64,000 nucleotides of DNA from Arthrobacter sp. NicSoilB8 (GTDB taxonomy: Bacteria > Actinomycetota > Actinomycetes > Actinomycetales > Micrococcaceae), in assembly GCF_019977355.1 (NCBI RefSeq), contig NZ_AP024655.1, positions 3,968,001-4,032,000 of the forward strand, given 5' to 3'. The translations under genes were made by a program, and so were the position numbers. Below, piece by piece: positions 35,042 through 43,472 of this stretch. The notes under the pieces are model-generated. The model saw nothing but the letters and a program-made list of their open reading frames with translations, had not been told where the DNA came from and did not search any database. Every line of letters begins with the position of its first letter. The stretch's first letter is position 1.

Positions 35042-35581
35042 ATGGCTGAAGTGACGATTTCCGGTGACACCCACCCCATCCTCAAAGACGACTATGCCTC
35101 GGAGTGGATGGGCATCGAAGTGGTGGCACTGGACGACGGACATGCCACGATCCGCATGACGCTCCGGCAGGAAATGCTCAATGGATTCGGCATGGCCCAC
35201 GGCGGAATGATCTTCGCCTTCGGCGACACAGCCTTCGCGCTGGCATGCAACCCGGCCCACCCGAAACCGGGCGAAGCCGGGCTCGACACAGGCACCATCA
35301 CCGTGGCCTCCGGCGTCGACATCAACTTCCTCAAGCCGGCCTTCCGCGGCCAGGTGCTGACCGCCGTCGCCAACCGCCGCGCCAGCACCGGGCGCAGCGG
35401 CCTCTACGACGTCCAGATCTACGCCGCTGATCCCGGCACAGGCCCGCAGCCGGCCCGCGCCGGCTCGGCGCCCGCCGCCACGATCCCGGGCGAACTCCCC
35501 TCCGATATCGCCACCGATGCCCCTACATGGGAACTCGTCGCCGAGTTCCGCGGCCGCAGCCGCACCATCTCCAAGAAATAG
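35042..35581 (+). CDS. paaI: PaaI-type hotdog thioesterase
   Basis: A 179-residue hotdog-fold protein with the family stretch MLNGFGMAHGGMIFAFGDTAFALACN: Asn and Asp at the catalytic positions, with HGG. PaaI hydrolyses dead-end CoA thioesters made during phenylacetate breakdown and frees trapped CoA. The last about 45 residues form an extension not seen in the enterobacterial protein. GGAGG precedes the ATG. It is the first gene of paaI-paaK, 16 bases before paaK. Confidence 0.92.
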   Translation: MAEVTISGDTHPILKDDYASEWMGIEVVALDDGHATIRMTLRQEMLNGFGMAHGGMIFAFGDTAFALACNPAHPKPGEAGLDTGTITVASGVDINFLKPAFRGQVLTAVANRRASTGRSGLYDVQIYAADPGTGPQPARAGSAPAATIPGELPSDIATDAPTWELVAEFRGRSRTISKK

Positions 35582-35597
35582 AAACAGGGAACCCCAG

Positions 35598-36926
35598 ATG
35601 ACCCAAGAAACCGTCGCCGCCACCAGTGATGCTGTCCTGGACCGCGAAGAAACCATCTCCCGCGACGAGCTCGAGGCACTGCAGCTGAGCCGCCTGCAGC
35701 ACACCGTGGCGTACGCCTACGACCGCGTTCCCCTGTACAAGCGCAAGTTCGACGAGGCCGGCGTCCACCCCACGGACCTCCGCGAACTCTCGGACCTCGG
35801 CAAGTTCCCCTTCACCACCAAGGAAGACCTCCGCCTGGAGTACCCCTTCGGCATGTTCGCCGTGCCGCAGCACGAGGTGGCCCGCATCCACGCCAGCTCC
35901 GGCACCACGGGCCGGGCCACCGTGGTGGGCTACACCAAGAAGGACCTCGCCGACTGGGCCAAGCTCGTGGCCCGCTCGCTGCGCGCCTCCGGTGTCCGGC
36001 CGGGCATGAAAGTGCACAACGCCTACGGCTACGGCCTGTTCACCGGCGGCATGGGCGCCCACGCCGGCGCCGAGGCCCTCGGCTGCACCGTCATCCCGAT
36101 CTCCGGCGGCCAGACCGAACGCCAGATCACGCTCATCCAGGACTTCAAGCCCGATGCCATCCTGGCCACCCCCACCTACCTGCTGACCATTGCCGACGCC
36201 ATGATCAAGCAGGGCATCGACCCGGCCTCCACCTCGCTGAAGTACGCGGTCCTGGGCGCCGAGCCGTGGACCGAGGAAATGCGGCACGAGCTCGAGGTGA
36301 CCATGAACCTCAAGGCCTGCGACATCTACGGCCTCTCCGAGGTCATGGGCCCGGGCGTCGCCGGCGAAGCCGTGGAGACGCAGGACGGCAGCCACATCTG
36401 GGAGGACCACTTCCGGCCCGAGATCATCGACGCCTTCGACCCCTCCGTGGTCCTGGCCGACGGCGAACCGGGCGAGCTGGTCTTCACCTCGCTCACCAAG
36501 GAAGCCCTGCCGATCATCCGGTACCGCACCAAGGACCTCACCCGGCTGCTGCCGGGCACCGCGCGCCCGGCGCACCGCCGCATGGGCCGCATCACCGGCC
36601 GCAGCGACGACATGATCATCCTGCGCGGCGTGAACCTGTTCCCGTCGCAGATCGAGGAAATCGCCCTGCGCATCCCGGAGCTGAGCCCGCACTTCCAGCT
36701 GGAACTCACGCGGCCGGAGGGCCACCGGATGGACCAGATGACCGTCAAAATTGAACGCCGCGACACCGTCACGATCGAGAGCGGTGCTGCGGCGGCCAAG
36801 GTCCTGCAGCAGCAGATCAAGATCCACGTCGGCTCCTCCTGCACTGTCGACGTCGTCGAGCCCGGCTCGCTGGAGCGGTCCAACGGCAAGCTGCGGCGGA
36901 TCTACGACATGCGCCCCAAGGGCTGA
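35598..36926 (+). CDS. paaK: Phenylacetate--CoA ligase
   Basis: A 442-residue adenylating enzyme that activates phenylacetate to phenylacetyl-CoA with ATP. The phosphate loop SSGTTGRATVVGYT, the YGLSEVMGPGV segment, the YRTKDL segment and the C-terminal SNGKLRRIYD are those of PaaK. Length is normal. The ATG at 35598 follows paaI closely with AGGGAA upstream; the track from 35517 reads through paaI. It commits phenylacetate to the pathway encoded elsewhere in the window and precedes the tetR gene. Confidence 0.96.
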   Translation: MTQETVAATSDAVLDREETISRDELEALQLSRLQHTVAYAYDRVPLYKRKFDEAGVHPTDLRELSDLGKFPFTTKEDLRLEYPFGMFAVPQHEVARIHASSGTTGRATVVGYTKKDLADWAKLVARSLRASGVRPGMKVHNAYGYGLFTGGMGAHAGAEALGCTVIPISGGQTERQITLIQDFKPDAILATPTYLLTIADAMIKQGIDPASTSLKYAVLGAEPWTEEMRHELEVTMNLKACDIYGLSEVMGPGVAGEAVETQDGSHIWEDHFRPEIIDAFDPSVVLADGEPGELVFTSLTKEALPIIRYRTKDLTRLLPGTARPAHRRMGRITGRSDDMIILRGVNLFPSQIEEIALRIPELSPHFQLELTRPEGHRMDQMTVKIERRDTVTIESGAAAAKVLQQQIKIHVGSSCTVDVVEPGSLERSNGKLRRIYDMRPKG

Positions 36927-36996
36927 CCCGCCCCGCTTGATCAGCCACCCGGTCAGCCCGGCCGGCGTGTCCTTCGAGGCCACGCTGGCCGGGCTG

Positions 36997-37010
36997 ACCG
37001 ACCGTTCATG
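36997..37010 (+). promoter_or_regulatory. Partial PaaR-type box upstream of paaR
   Basis: ACCGACCGTTCATG has a complete left half of the paa box and a degenerate right half. It lies 15-28 bases before the regulator start. It may serve autoregulation; no good -35/-10 pair is visible here, so this is the weakest of the five boxes. Confidence 0.45.
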
Positions 37011-37024
37011 AGAAACTAGCGAGT

Positions 37025-37636
37025 ATGCCCACCTCAGAGACAAACACCAAGCGCGGCCGGCCCGGCTATGACCAGCAGTCGGTGCTGCTGATCGCCGTCG
37101 ACGTCTTCAACCGCCACGGCTACGACGCCACGTCCATGGGCATCCTCGCCGAGAACCTGGGCATCTCCAAGTCCGCGATTTACCACCACGTGCCGTCCAA
37201 AGGCGATCTCCTCAAACTCGCGCTGGACCACGCCCTCGGCGGCCTCGAGGCCATCCTGGACCGGCCCGGGGCGCAGTCCGGGTCCGCCGAGGCCCGGCTG
37301 GAATTCGTGGTCCGTGAAACCATCTCGGTGCTGGTGGAACGGCTGCCGTTCGTCACGCTGCTGCTGCGCCTGCGCGGCAACACTGAAATCGAGCGGGACG
37401 CGCTGGAACGCCGGCGCACGTTCGACCACAAGGTGGCGGCGCTCATCTCGGCCGCCCGCGACGAAGGCTCGCTGCGCCAGGACATCGACCCGCGCACCGT
37501 CACCCGGCTGCTGTTCGGCACCATCAACTCGATCGTCGAGTGGTACAAGCCCGGCGGCTCGCTGTCCCCGGAGAAGCTGGCGGACGACGTCATCACCATG
37601 GCCTTCCACGGCCTCCACGTCCCTAGCCAGGCCTGA
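37025..37636 (+). CDS. paaR: TetR-family regulator of phenylacetate genes
   Basis: A 203-residue regulator. The N-terminal helix-turn-helix (about residues 12-58) reads VLLIAVDVFNRHGYDATSMG and then NLGISKSAIYHHVPSKGDLL in part, typical of TetR. The C-terminal helical part is the ligand domain. Its position after paaIK and the repeated palindromic box at paa promoters make phenylacetyl-CoA-responsive repression likely, as for other actinobacterial PaaR proteins; that ligand is inferred from the family. The start ATG at 37025 is preceded by a partial copy of the box. Confidence 0.88.
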   Translation: MPTSETNTKRGRPGYDQQSVLLIAVDVFNRHGYDATSMGILAENLGISKSAIYHHVPSKGDLLKLALDHALGGLEAILDRPGAQSGSAEARLEFVVRETISVLVERLPFVTLLLRLRGNTEIERDALERRRTFDHKVAALISAARDEGSLRQDIDPRTVTRLLFGTINSIVEWYKPGGSLSPEKLADDVITMAFHGLHVPSQA

Positions 37637-37651
37637 CGCGACCCGTCAGCC

Positions 37652-38023
37652 TCAAAGTGCCCCGGCACTGCCGGGAATACCCTTCTCGGCCACGAACCAG
37701 CCCATGTACAGCAGCACTGCCGACAGGGCGAGCACGGCCAGACCGAGCAGCATCGAATAATCCTTGGCCCGGAGCAGCGCGGTCAGGTTGACTACCAGGG
37801 TGCCGGCGACCACGAGTGCTTGGAAGATGCTGTTCGCGGCCACCGCCCGGGGCGACTCGAACATGCCGCCGGCACCCGCCAGGAACGTGACGAGAAACCA
37901 GGTCGGAAGGACCCAGGCCGGGAAGCACACCATGGCCAGGTCCAGGCCCAGGGCCACCTTGCCGATTTTGGTACGCGGCAGCCAGGCGATGCTGCGGCCG
38001 CGCGGCTTCGACGACTCCGTCAT
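37652..38023 (-). CDS. Small four-helix membrane protein A
   Basis: A 123-residue protein with a charged N-terminus (SIAWLPRTKIGKVAL) and about three to four hydrophobic segments. It is a paralogue of the next gene: both share the (R/S)..AW(L/F)P.T..GK.AL start, an AWV motif, a (R/W)AK(D/E).S(M/I)L segment and the AVLLYM/ALMYF ending. I recognise no characterised family. ATG at 38023 overlaps the stop of the upstream paralogue (ATGA), so the two are coupled. Confidence 0.75.
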   Translation of the reverse strand: MTESSKPRGRSIAWLPRTKIGKVALGLDLAMVCFPAWVLPTWFLVTFLAGAGGMFESPRAVAANSIFQALVVAGTLVVNLTALLRAKDYSMLLGLAVLALSAVLLYMGWFVAEKGIPGSAGAL

Positions 38024-38367
38024 CAGGCCGCCGACCCCGGGGCGGTCGTGACCCACCAAAGGAAGTACATCAGCGCGGCCGACAGGACCACGGTGAACGC
38101 CGCGACGAGGATGGAGTGTTCCTTCGCCCAGAGCAGGGAACTCCAGAGCGCCACGACCGTGCCCACCAGCAGGGCTATCACCACGTCATCGGACGCGCCT
38201 GCCATGTAGATGCCCTGCCCCAGGAGCAGGAAGACCCAGGCGGGAGACAAGACGGTGACATACGCCAGCGTCAGCGCCGCCTTGCCGCTTCGGGTGGTGG
38301 GGAACCAGGCGACGCGGCGGATCCGGGCTTTGGGCGCCGGCCCGGGCCAAGGCCGGGAATCCGTCAT
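38023..38367 (-). CDS. Small four-helix membrane protein B
   Basis: A 114-residue paralogue of the preceding protein, with the start RIRRVAWFPTTRSGKAAL and three to four membrane segments. The ATG at 38367 has GAGG eight bases upstream; a GTG three codons earlier is possible. A tandem 7-bp repeat tract lies about 30 bases upstream, in the promoter or leader. No function known. Confidence 0.75.
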   Translation of the reverse strand: MTDSRPWPGPAPKARIRRVAWFPTTRSGKAALTLAYVTVLSPAWVFLLLGQGIYMAGASDDVVIALLVGTVVALWSSLLWAKEHSILVAAFTVVLSAALMYFLWWVTTAPGSAA

Positions 38368-38393
38368 GTCGGGCACCTCGCATCGGCCGGCCT

Positions 38394-38463
38394 GAACTCT
38401 GAACTCTGAACTCTGAACTCTGAACTCTGAACTCAGAACTCAGAACTCAGAACTCAGAACTCA
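38394..38463. repeat. Ten-unit 7-bp tandem repeat
   Basis: Five copies of GAACTCT followed by five of GAACTCA make an uninterrupted 70-base tract between the membrane-protein pair and the VOC gene. It is outside coding sequence, at 27-96 bases before the ATG of membrane protein B. Confidence 0.95.
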
Positions 38464-38501
38464 AGCTACACCTGATTGGCGCAGGTTAGGGGACACCGGA
38501 A

Positions 38502-38531
38502 GGGGAACACAGGACAGGGGAACACAGGACA
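38502..38531. repeat. Two 15-bp direct repeats
   Basis: GGGGAACACAGGACA occurs twice without a gap, followed by a partial third start. It is non-coding and near the heptamer tract. Confidence 0.85.
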
Positions 38532-38580
38532 GGGATCACGCGGCAGCCTGCGGCGCCGCGAGATCGCTAACCGGGCACAG

Positions 38581-38608
38581 AAAAGGCGCCCCGCTGAGCC
38601 GGAGCGCC
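38581..38608 (-). terminator. Intrinsic terminator of the VOC gene
   Basis: Read on the minus strand: a 9-bp stem (one G-U pair), loop GCTCAG and then TTTTCT. It lies 54 bases after the VOC stop. Confidence 0.8.
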
Positions 38609-38661
38609 GTCCATCTACCCGCCTCGATTCCGTCGGTCCCATTTCAGGGCATGATCGAACC

Positions 38662-39069
38662 TCAGAGCTGGTAGTCGGCTACCGTGGTGATGTTCTCGTG
38701 CACGCAGAGAATATTGTGCTCGGAGTCCATGAACCAGGCGCACTTCTCGGAATCCGTCGTACAAATATGGTTCTCGGTCTTGAGATCCGGGAGATCGTAG
38801 TCCTGGAACGTGATGCCCTTGGCTTCCATCTCGTGAACCGTGCGTTCGATCTCGTTGACTTCAAAACTCAAGGCGGTGTGCTCTGAATGCTTTCCGTCCT
38901 TGACAGGCATCAGCTGCAGCATCGGGCCGCCTTCTGAGCCGAACAATTCACTTCCGTCGTCTGCCACGCCACGGTGCGGGAGTCCAAGAGTGTCCTCGTA
39001 GAAATGCCGGGCACGCTCTGCATCATCGACTGGCAGGACTGTTGTGGCTTTACTGAGTACTAGGGACAT
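38662..39069 (-). CDS. VOC (glyoxalase/bleomycin-resistance) family protein
   Basis: A 135-residue protein of the vicinal oxygen chelate fold: VLPVDDAERARHFYEDTLGLP at the N-terminus in part, HTALSFEVNEIERTVHEM in the middle and DSEHNILCVHEN at the end. The family binds metals and includes dioxygenases, glyoxalases and resistance proteins; the substrate here is unknown. AGGAGG precedes the ATG at 39069. It is a single gene with its own terminator. Confidence 0.85.
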   Translation of the reverse strand: MSLVLSKATTVLPVDDAERARHFYEDTLGLPHRGVADDGSELFGSEGGPMLQLMPVKDGKHSEHTALSFEVNEIERTVHEMEAKGITFQDYDLPDLKTENHICTTDSEKCAWFMDSEHNILCVHENITTVADYQL

Positions 39070-39184
39070 TTCGCCACCTCCTACGAGCAAGATTTTACGC
39101 CGGAGCGGGCCGGAAAGAACCTGCAAGTTCCGCCGCGGACGCCGGACGCGCCTTGGCTTCCGGCAGCTGGCTGCCAGCAGCCGG

Positions 39185-39221
39185 CTGCCGGCGCTCCCCG
39201 CGGGATGAGGAGCGCCGGCAG
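39185..39221. terminator. Hairpin downstream of paaZ
   Basis: Perfect 13-bp GC-rich stem (39185-39197 with 39209-39221) and an 11-base loop, 31 bases after the paaZ stop. No T-run follows, so it may be a factor-aided terminator or a 3' stabiliser. Confidence 0.55.
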
Positions 39222-39251
39222 CGGAGCCGCACGGCCTGAGGAAGCGCCGGG

Positions 39252-41354
39252 CTACTTCTCGACGAGGGTCAGGACGTCGTAGGTGGCCACGATTTCGTCG
39301 TTCTGGTTGGTCAGGACGGCGTCCCAGGCCACCTCGCCGTATTCGTCGGTTTCGCGCGGGGTGATCTTCTTGGCCGTCAGCGTGACCCGGATGGAGTCGC
39401 CGGCGGCCACGGGGGTGATGAAGCGCAGGTTCTCCAGGCCGTAGTTGGCCAGGACAGGGCCCGGCGCGGGCTCCACGAACAGGCCGGCGCCCCAGGCCAG
39501 GAGCAGGTAGCCGTGCGCCACGATGCCCGGGAAGAACGGGTTGGCCGCGGCGGCCTCCTGGTTGGTGTGGGCGTAGAAGGTGTCACCGGTGGAGTTCGCG
39601 AACTTGGTGATTTCCTCCAGCGAAACCTCACGCAGCTCCGAGCGGATGGCATCGCCAATGTGCAGCGTGGCCAGGGATTTCCGGAACGGGTGCTGGCCCT
39701 CGGTCTCCAGCGTGAAGTTGCGGTCCGCCCCGGTGTGCCAGACCCCGGTGACGGCGGTCAGCATGTTGGGCGAACCCTGGATGGCGGTGCGCTGCATGTG
39801 GTGCATCACCGAGCGGATGCCGCCCAGCTCTTCGCCGCCGCCGGCGCGGCCCGGTCCGCCGTGGACCAGGTGCGGGACGGGGGAACCGTGACCGGTGGAG
39901 CTGCGGGCGTCCTCGCGGTTGAGCATGAGCACGCGGCCGTGGTGGGCCGCGATCCCGGTGACCAGCTGCTGCGCCACGGCGGGATCGTTGGTGCAGACCG
40001 ATGCGACCAGCGAACCGCCGCCGCGGGCGGCGAGGCGGACGGCGTCGGCCAGGTCCGTGTAGCCGATCACCGACGACACCGGGCCGAAAGCCTCAAGCGA
40101 ATGGACCTCCTCGGCCTCCGGGTCGGCCCAGCTCAGCAGGACCGGGGACATGAAGGCGCCGCCGTCGACGACGCCGACGCTTCCGTCTGCACTGGTGACC
40201 TTCGGCGCATCGAGCGTGCCGTAGGCAAGCTCGCCGCCGGCGTCGAGCATGGACTGGACGGCGGCGCGCACGTCGGCGAGCTGCTCGAGGGAGGCCAGGG
40301 CGCCCATCGTGACACCCTCCGCGCGGGGGTCACCCAGCACGACGCGCTCCTTGATGCGGTCCCCCACGGCGGCGACGACGTCGGACACCAGGTCCTGCGG
40401 GACGATTGCGCGGCGGATCGAGGTGCACTTCTGGCCCGCCTTGGCGGTCATCTCGGTGACGAGGGACTTGATGAAGGCGTCGAATTCCGGGGTGCCCTTG
40501 ACCGCATCCGGGCCGAGGATTGCGGCGTTGAGGGAGTCGGTCTCGGAGGTGAAGCGGACGCCGCCCTTGACCACGTTGACGTGGGACTTCAGCGTGTTGG
40601 CGGTCGAGGCCGAACCCGTGAAGGCCACGAGGTCGCGGTAGTCCAGGTGGTCCAGCAGGGTGCGGACGGAGCCGGAAATGAGCTGCAGGGAGCCCTTGGG
40701 CAGGATGCCGGATTCGTCGATCGCCTTGACCACGGCAGCCGCCACGTAGCCCGTGGGCGTGGCCGGTTTGACGATGGTGGGGACGCCGGCGATGAAGGCC
40801 GGGGCGAGCTTTTCCAGCATGCCCCACACGGGGAAGTTGAAGGCGTTGATCTGCACGGCGACGCCGGGGATGCGGGTGTAGATGTGCTCGCCGGCGAACG
40901 AGCCGTCCCGGGACAGGACCTCCATGGGACCGTCCACCACCACCTGGGCGTTGGGGAGTTCCCGCCGGCCCTTGGACCCGAACGTGAACAGCACGCCGAT
41001 TCCGCCGTCGATGTCGATCATGGAGTCGATCTTGGTGGCGCCGGTCTGCGCCGAGAGTTCGTAGAACTCCTCGCGGCGGCCGTTGAGGTACTGCGCGAGT
41101 TCCTTGAGTTTGAGGGCGCGCTGGTGGAAGGTCAGCTTGCCCAGTTCCGCCTGGCCGGTGGTGCGGCCGTAGTCCACGACGGCGGCGAGGTCGAGCCCCT
41201 CGGTGCTCACCTTGGCCAGGAGCTCGCCGGTGCTGGCGTCCAGGACGGGCGCGGCGCCCGCGGCGGAGGCGGCGTCAGGAGTCCACCAGGAACCCCGGAT
41301 AAAGCTGGGAACGATCTCTACAGTGTCTACTGCGGGTGCGGCTGTGGCGGTCAT
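39252..41354 (-). CDS. paaZ: Bifunctional oxepin-CoA hydrolase / aldehyde dehydrogenase
   Basis: A 700-residue fusion. Residues about 1-530 are an aldehyde dehydrogenase (AVQINAFNFPVWGMLEKLAPA, VAFTGSAST, AGQKCTSIRR with the catalytic Cys). Residues about 540-690 are a MaoC-type hotdog hydratase (GDTFYAHTNQEAAAANPFFPG in part, IVAHGYLLL). PaaZ opens the oxepin-CoA ring and oxidises the aldehyde to 3-oxo-5,6-dehydrosuberyl-CoA. Domain order and length match. The ATG at 41354 lies 55 bases from a perfect paa box shared with the divergent thioesterase gene. Confidence 0.95.
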   Translation of the reverse strand: MTATAAPAVDTVEIVPSFIRGSWWTPDAASAAGAAPVLDASTGELLAKVSTEGLDLAAVVDYGRTTGQAELGKLTFHQRALKLKELAQYLNGRREEFYELSAQTGATKIDSMIDIDGGIGVLFTFGSKGRRELPNAQVVVDGPMEVLSRDGSFAGEHIYTRIPGVAVQINAFNFPVWGMLEKLAPAFIAGVPTIVKPATPTGYVAAAVVKAIDESGILPKGSLQLISGSVRTLLDHLDYRDLVAFTGSASTANTLKSHVNVVKGGVRFTSETDSLNAAILGPDAVKGTPEFDAFIKSLVTEMTAKAGQKCTSIRRAIVPQDLVSDVVAAVGDRIKERVVLGDPRAEGVTMGALASLEQLADVRAAVQSMLDAGGELAYGTLDAPKVTSADGSVGVVDGGAFMSPVLLSWADPEAEEVHSLEAFGPVSSVIGYTDLADAVRLAARGGGSLVASVCTNDPAVAQQLVTGIAAHHGRVLMLNREDARSSTGHGSPVPHLVHGGPGRAGGGEELGGIRSVMHHMQRTAIQGSPNMLTAVTGVWHTGADRNFTLETEGQHPFRKSLATLHIGDAIRSELREVSLEEITKFANSTGDTFYAHTNQEAAAANPFFPGIVAHGYLLLAWGAGLFVEPAPGPVLANYGLENLRFITPVAAGDSIRVTLTAKKITPRETDEYGEVAWDAVLTNQNDEIVATYDVLTLVEK

Positions 41355-41408
41355 CGTTGACGGGTCCTTCCAACGGGGAGCAAGATCAACACGGCCGGAA
41401 CATTACTG

Positions 41409-41430
41409 ACCGTCCGTTCGGTAATATGAT
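41409..41430. promoter_or_regulatory. Perfect PaaR-type operator between paaZ and thioesterase gene
   Basis: ACCGTCCGTTCGGT (41409-41422) is an exact match to ACCGNNCGNNCGGT. A rightward -10 TATGAT (41425-41430) abuts it, with only a weak -35. One repressor site can thus control both divergent genes. Confidence 0.75.
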
Positions 41431-41519
41431 CTAGAGTACATGAATGAGGCCTGCCGCACACTAGCCGCGGCGGCACCGACCGTCCGGACCCGCCGCCGGC
41501 CGGCAACAAAGGAGACACT

Positions 41520-41936
41520 ATGACGCCCGAGACCGGCAGCACCGAGTTGTGGAAGATCACCCTCGGGGAACTCGACGAGAAGATGGGCGTGAAGATCGTC
41601 GAGGAGTCCGTGGACCGGGTGGTCGCGACCATGCCGGTGGAGGGCAACCGGCAGTCGTTCGGGCTGCTGCATGGCGGCGCCTCGCTGGCCGTGGGCGAGG
41701 CCGTGGGCTCCTGGGCCGCCGTCATCCACGCCAGCACCCTGGGCAAGACGGCGGTGGGCGTGGACGTCTCGGCCACGCATCACAAGTCGGCCCGGGAGGG
41801 GACCATCACCATCACGGCAACCCCCATCCACCTGGGCGGCACGCTGACCACCCACGAGGTGCTGATCACCAACGAGACCGGCCAGCGGCTCTGCACGCTG
41901 CGGATCACCAACCTGCTGCTGGACCGCAAGGCCTGA
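41520..41936 (+). CDS. Hotdog-fold thioesterase
   Basis: A 138-residue protein of the PaaI/YdiI/MenI hotdog group: QSFGLLHGGASLAVGEAVGS holds the catalytic Glu and the HGG turn, and DVSATHHKSAREG follows. It cleaves acyl-CoA thioesters. The gene is divergent from paaZ over a perfect paa box, so a role in phenylacetate breakdown beside the 179-residue PaaI is likely. Homologues act on dihydroxynaphthoyl-CoA, so that cannot be excluded. AAAGGAGA precedes the ATG. Confidence 0.88.
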   Translation: MTPETGSTELWKITLGELDEKMGVKIVEESVDRVVATMPVEGNRQSFGLLHGGASLAVGEAVGSWAAVIHASTLGKTAVGVDVSATHHKSAREGTITITATPIHLGGTLTTHEVLITNETGQRLCTLRITNLLLDRKA

Positions 41937-42091
41937 CCGCCGGGTCCGTGGCCCCGGGCTCCCTGCACCGGTCTCCCCCGCCGATGTAGGGCCGATCGGC
42001 CCGGAAGGCCTGCCGCCCCGGCTGTTAGCGTGGAAATGCTGAGTCGCCCGGCACCGCCGGGTAATACCGGTCGCACCGGAAGGGGTCCACC

Positions 42092-43300
42092 ATGCTCTCA
42101 GACACTTCACTTCCCGTTATCCAGGCAACGCTGCCCGTGGTCGGCGAGCACATCGAGGAGATCGCCAAGCGCTTCTACATGCACATGTTCGAGGCACGGC
42201 CGGATCTCCTGGACGGCCTCTTCAACCGGGGGAACCAGGCGGACGGCCGCCAACAGCAGGCGCTCGCCGGATCCATCGCGGCATTCGCCGGCATGCTCGT
42301 GGAGCATCCGGATCAGGTGCCGGACCATCTGCTCTCCCGGGTGGCCCACAAACACGTCTCGCTGGGGCTCAGCCCGGACCAGTACCAGATTGTCCACGAC
42401 CACCTCATGTGGGCGATCGTGGACGTGCTCGGGGATGCCGTCACTCCGGAGGTCGCCGCCGCCTGGGACGAGGTCTACTGGCTGATGGCGAACCTGCTCA
42501 TCAACAAGGAGCGCGGGCTGTACAACGCCGTGCACCTCTCCCCCGAGACCATCTGGCGGACGTGGAGGGTGGTGCGGCGGATCCAGGAGACGGACGACGT
42601 CGTCTCCTTCGTCGTCGAACGTACCGACGAGCGCGACGTCAAGCCGTCCCTGCCGGGGCAGTACGTGACCATCAAGATGACCATGCCCGACGGCGTGCAG
42701 CAGCCCCGCCAGTACAGCCTGACCAAGGCCGACGACGGCCACCACCGGCAGTTCGCGGTCAAACGCGTCCATGGACTCGAGACTCCCGACGGCGAGATGT
42801 CCACCCTGCTCCACAACAATGTCCAGGTGGGCGATGAGGTGGTGCTCTCGGCACCGTTCGGCGACGTCGTGCTCGAGTACACGGACCGACCCCTGGTCAT
42901 GGCCAGCGCCGGAATCGGCATCACTCCGATGGCCGGGATGCTCTCCCACCTGGTGCAGTCCGGTTCCCAGCGCCAGGTGGTGCTCCTGCACGCCGATGAC
43001 AGCGAGGCATCATTCCCGCTCCGCGCGCAGGTCACCGAGGATCTCGCGAAACTGGCCGACGGGACCTTGAAGACGTGGTTCCTGACCCCGGCCGGGGCCG
43101 GAGATGCAGCCGGATCCGTGTTCACCGGTTTCATGGATGTCAGCCAGGTGGATCTCCCGGACGACGCCGAGTACTACCTCTGCGGTCCCCTGCCGTTCCT
43201 GAAATCGGTCCGGAGCGCCCTGATTGCCGGTGGCGTGCCGGCCAAGGACATTCAATACGAGGTGTTCGGCCCGGATCTCTGGCTGGCCGACTTCCAGTAG
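42092..43300 (+). CDS. hmp: Flavohemoprotein (nitric oxide dioxygenase)
   Basis: A 402-residue cytoplasmic enzyme turning NO into nitrate with O2 and NAD(P)H. The N-terminal globin domain (about 1-140) carries VAHKHVSLG, the proximal His region. It is followed by an FAD barrel (QPRQYSLTKA) and an NAD(P) domain (ASAGIGITPMAGML, YYLCGPLPFL). Length and order match Hmp. A GGAAGGGG lies before the ATG. No NsrR-type or other box is obvious upstream, and it is a single gene ended by a hairpin. Confidence 0.95.
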   Translation: MLSDTSLPVIQATLPVVGEHIEEIAKRFYMHMFEARPDLLDGLFNRGNQADGRQQQALAGSIAAFAGMLVEHPDQVPDHLLSRVAHKHVSLGLSPDQYQIVHDHLMWAIVDVLGDAVTPEVAAAWDEVYWLMANLLINKERGLYNAVHLSPETIWRTWRVVRRIQETDDVVSFVVERTDERDVKPSLPGQYVTIKMTMPDGVQQPRQYSLTKADDGHHRQFAVKRVHGLETPDGEMSTLLHNNVQVGDEVVLSAPFGDVVLEYTDRPLVMASAGIGITPMAGMLSHLVQSGSQRQVVLLHADDSEASFPLRAQVTEDLAKLADGTLKTWFLTPAGAGDAAGSVFTGFMDVSQVDLPDDAEYYLCGPLPFLKSVRSALIAGGVPAKDIQYEVFGPDLWLADFQ

Positions 43301-43347
43301 CCGCGGCCCGCTATCCTGACCCGCACCCGCGGGATCGCCCCAACCAT

Positions 43348-43381
43348 GCGGGGGTCGCCGTAGCCGTACGGCGACCCCCGC
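43348..43381. terminator. GC-rich hairpin between hmp and the serine protease gene
   Basis: Perfect 15-bp stem (43348-43362 with 43367-43381) and a four-base loop between two convergent genes. There is no T-run. Confidence 0.65.
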
Positions 43382-43414
43382 AGCTTCCGGCGGCCCCGCA
43401 GCTTCCAGGCAAGC

Positions 43415-43452
43415 CCGGAGCTTTCCGGCGAGACCGGAGCTTTCCGGCGAGA
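43415..43452. repeat. Two 19-bp direct repeats
   Basis: CCGGAGCTTTCCGGCGAGA occurs twice in tandem, each copy holding the short palindrome CCGGAGCTTTCCGG. It is non-coding and follows the hairpin. Confidence 0.75.
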
Positions 43453-43472
43453 CCGGGTCTGGAGTCCGCCGG

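Noticed and set aside
38394..38531. A CRISPR-like array
   Set aside because: The 7-bp and 15-bp units are contiguous with no spacers and there are no cas genes nearby.
39513..41360. A 615-codon rightward open frame opposite paaZ
   Set aside because: paaZ is certain from its two domains; the antisense frame has no recognisable domain.
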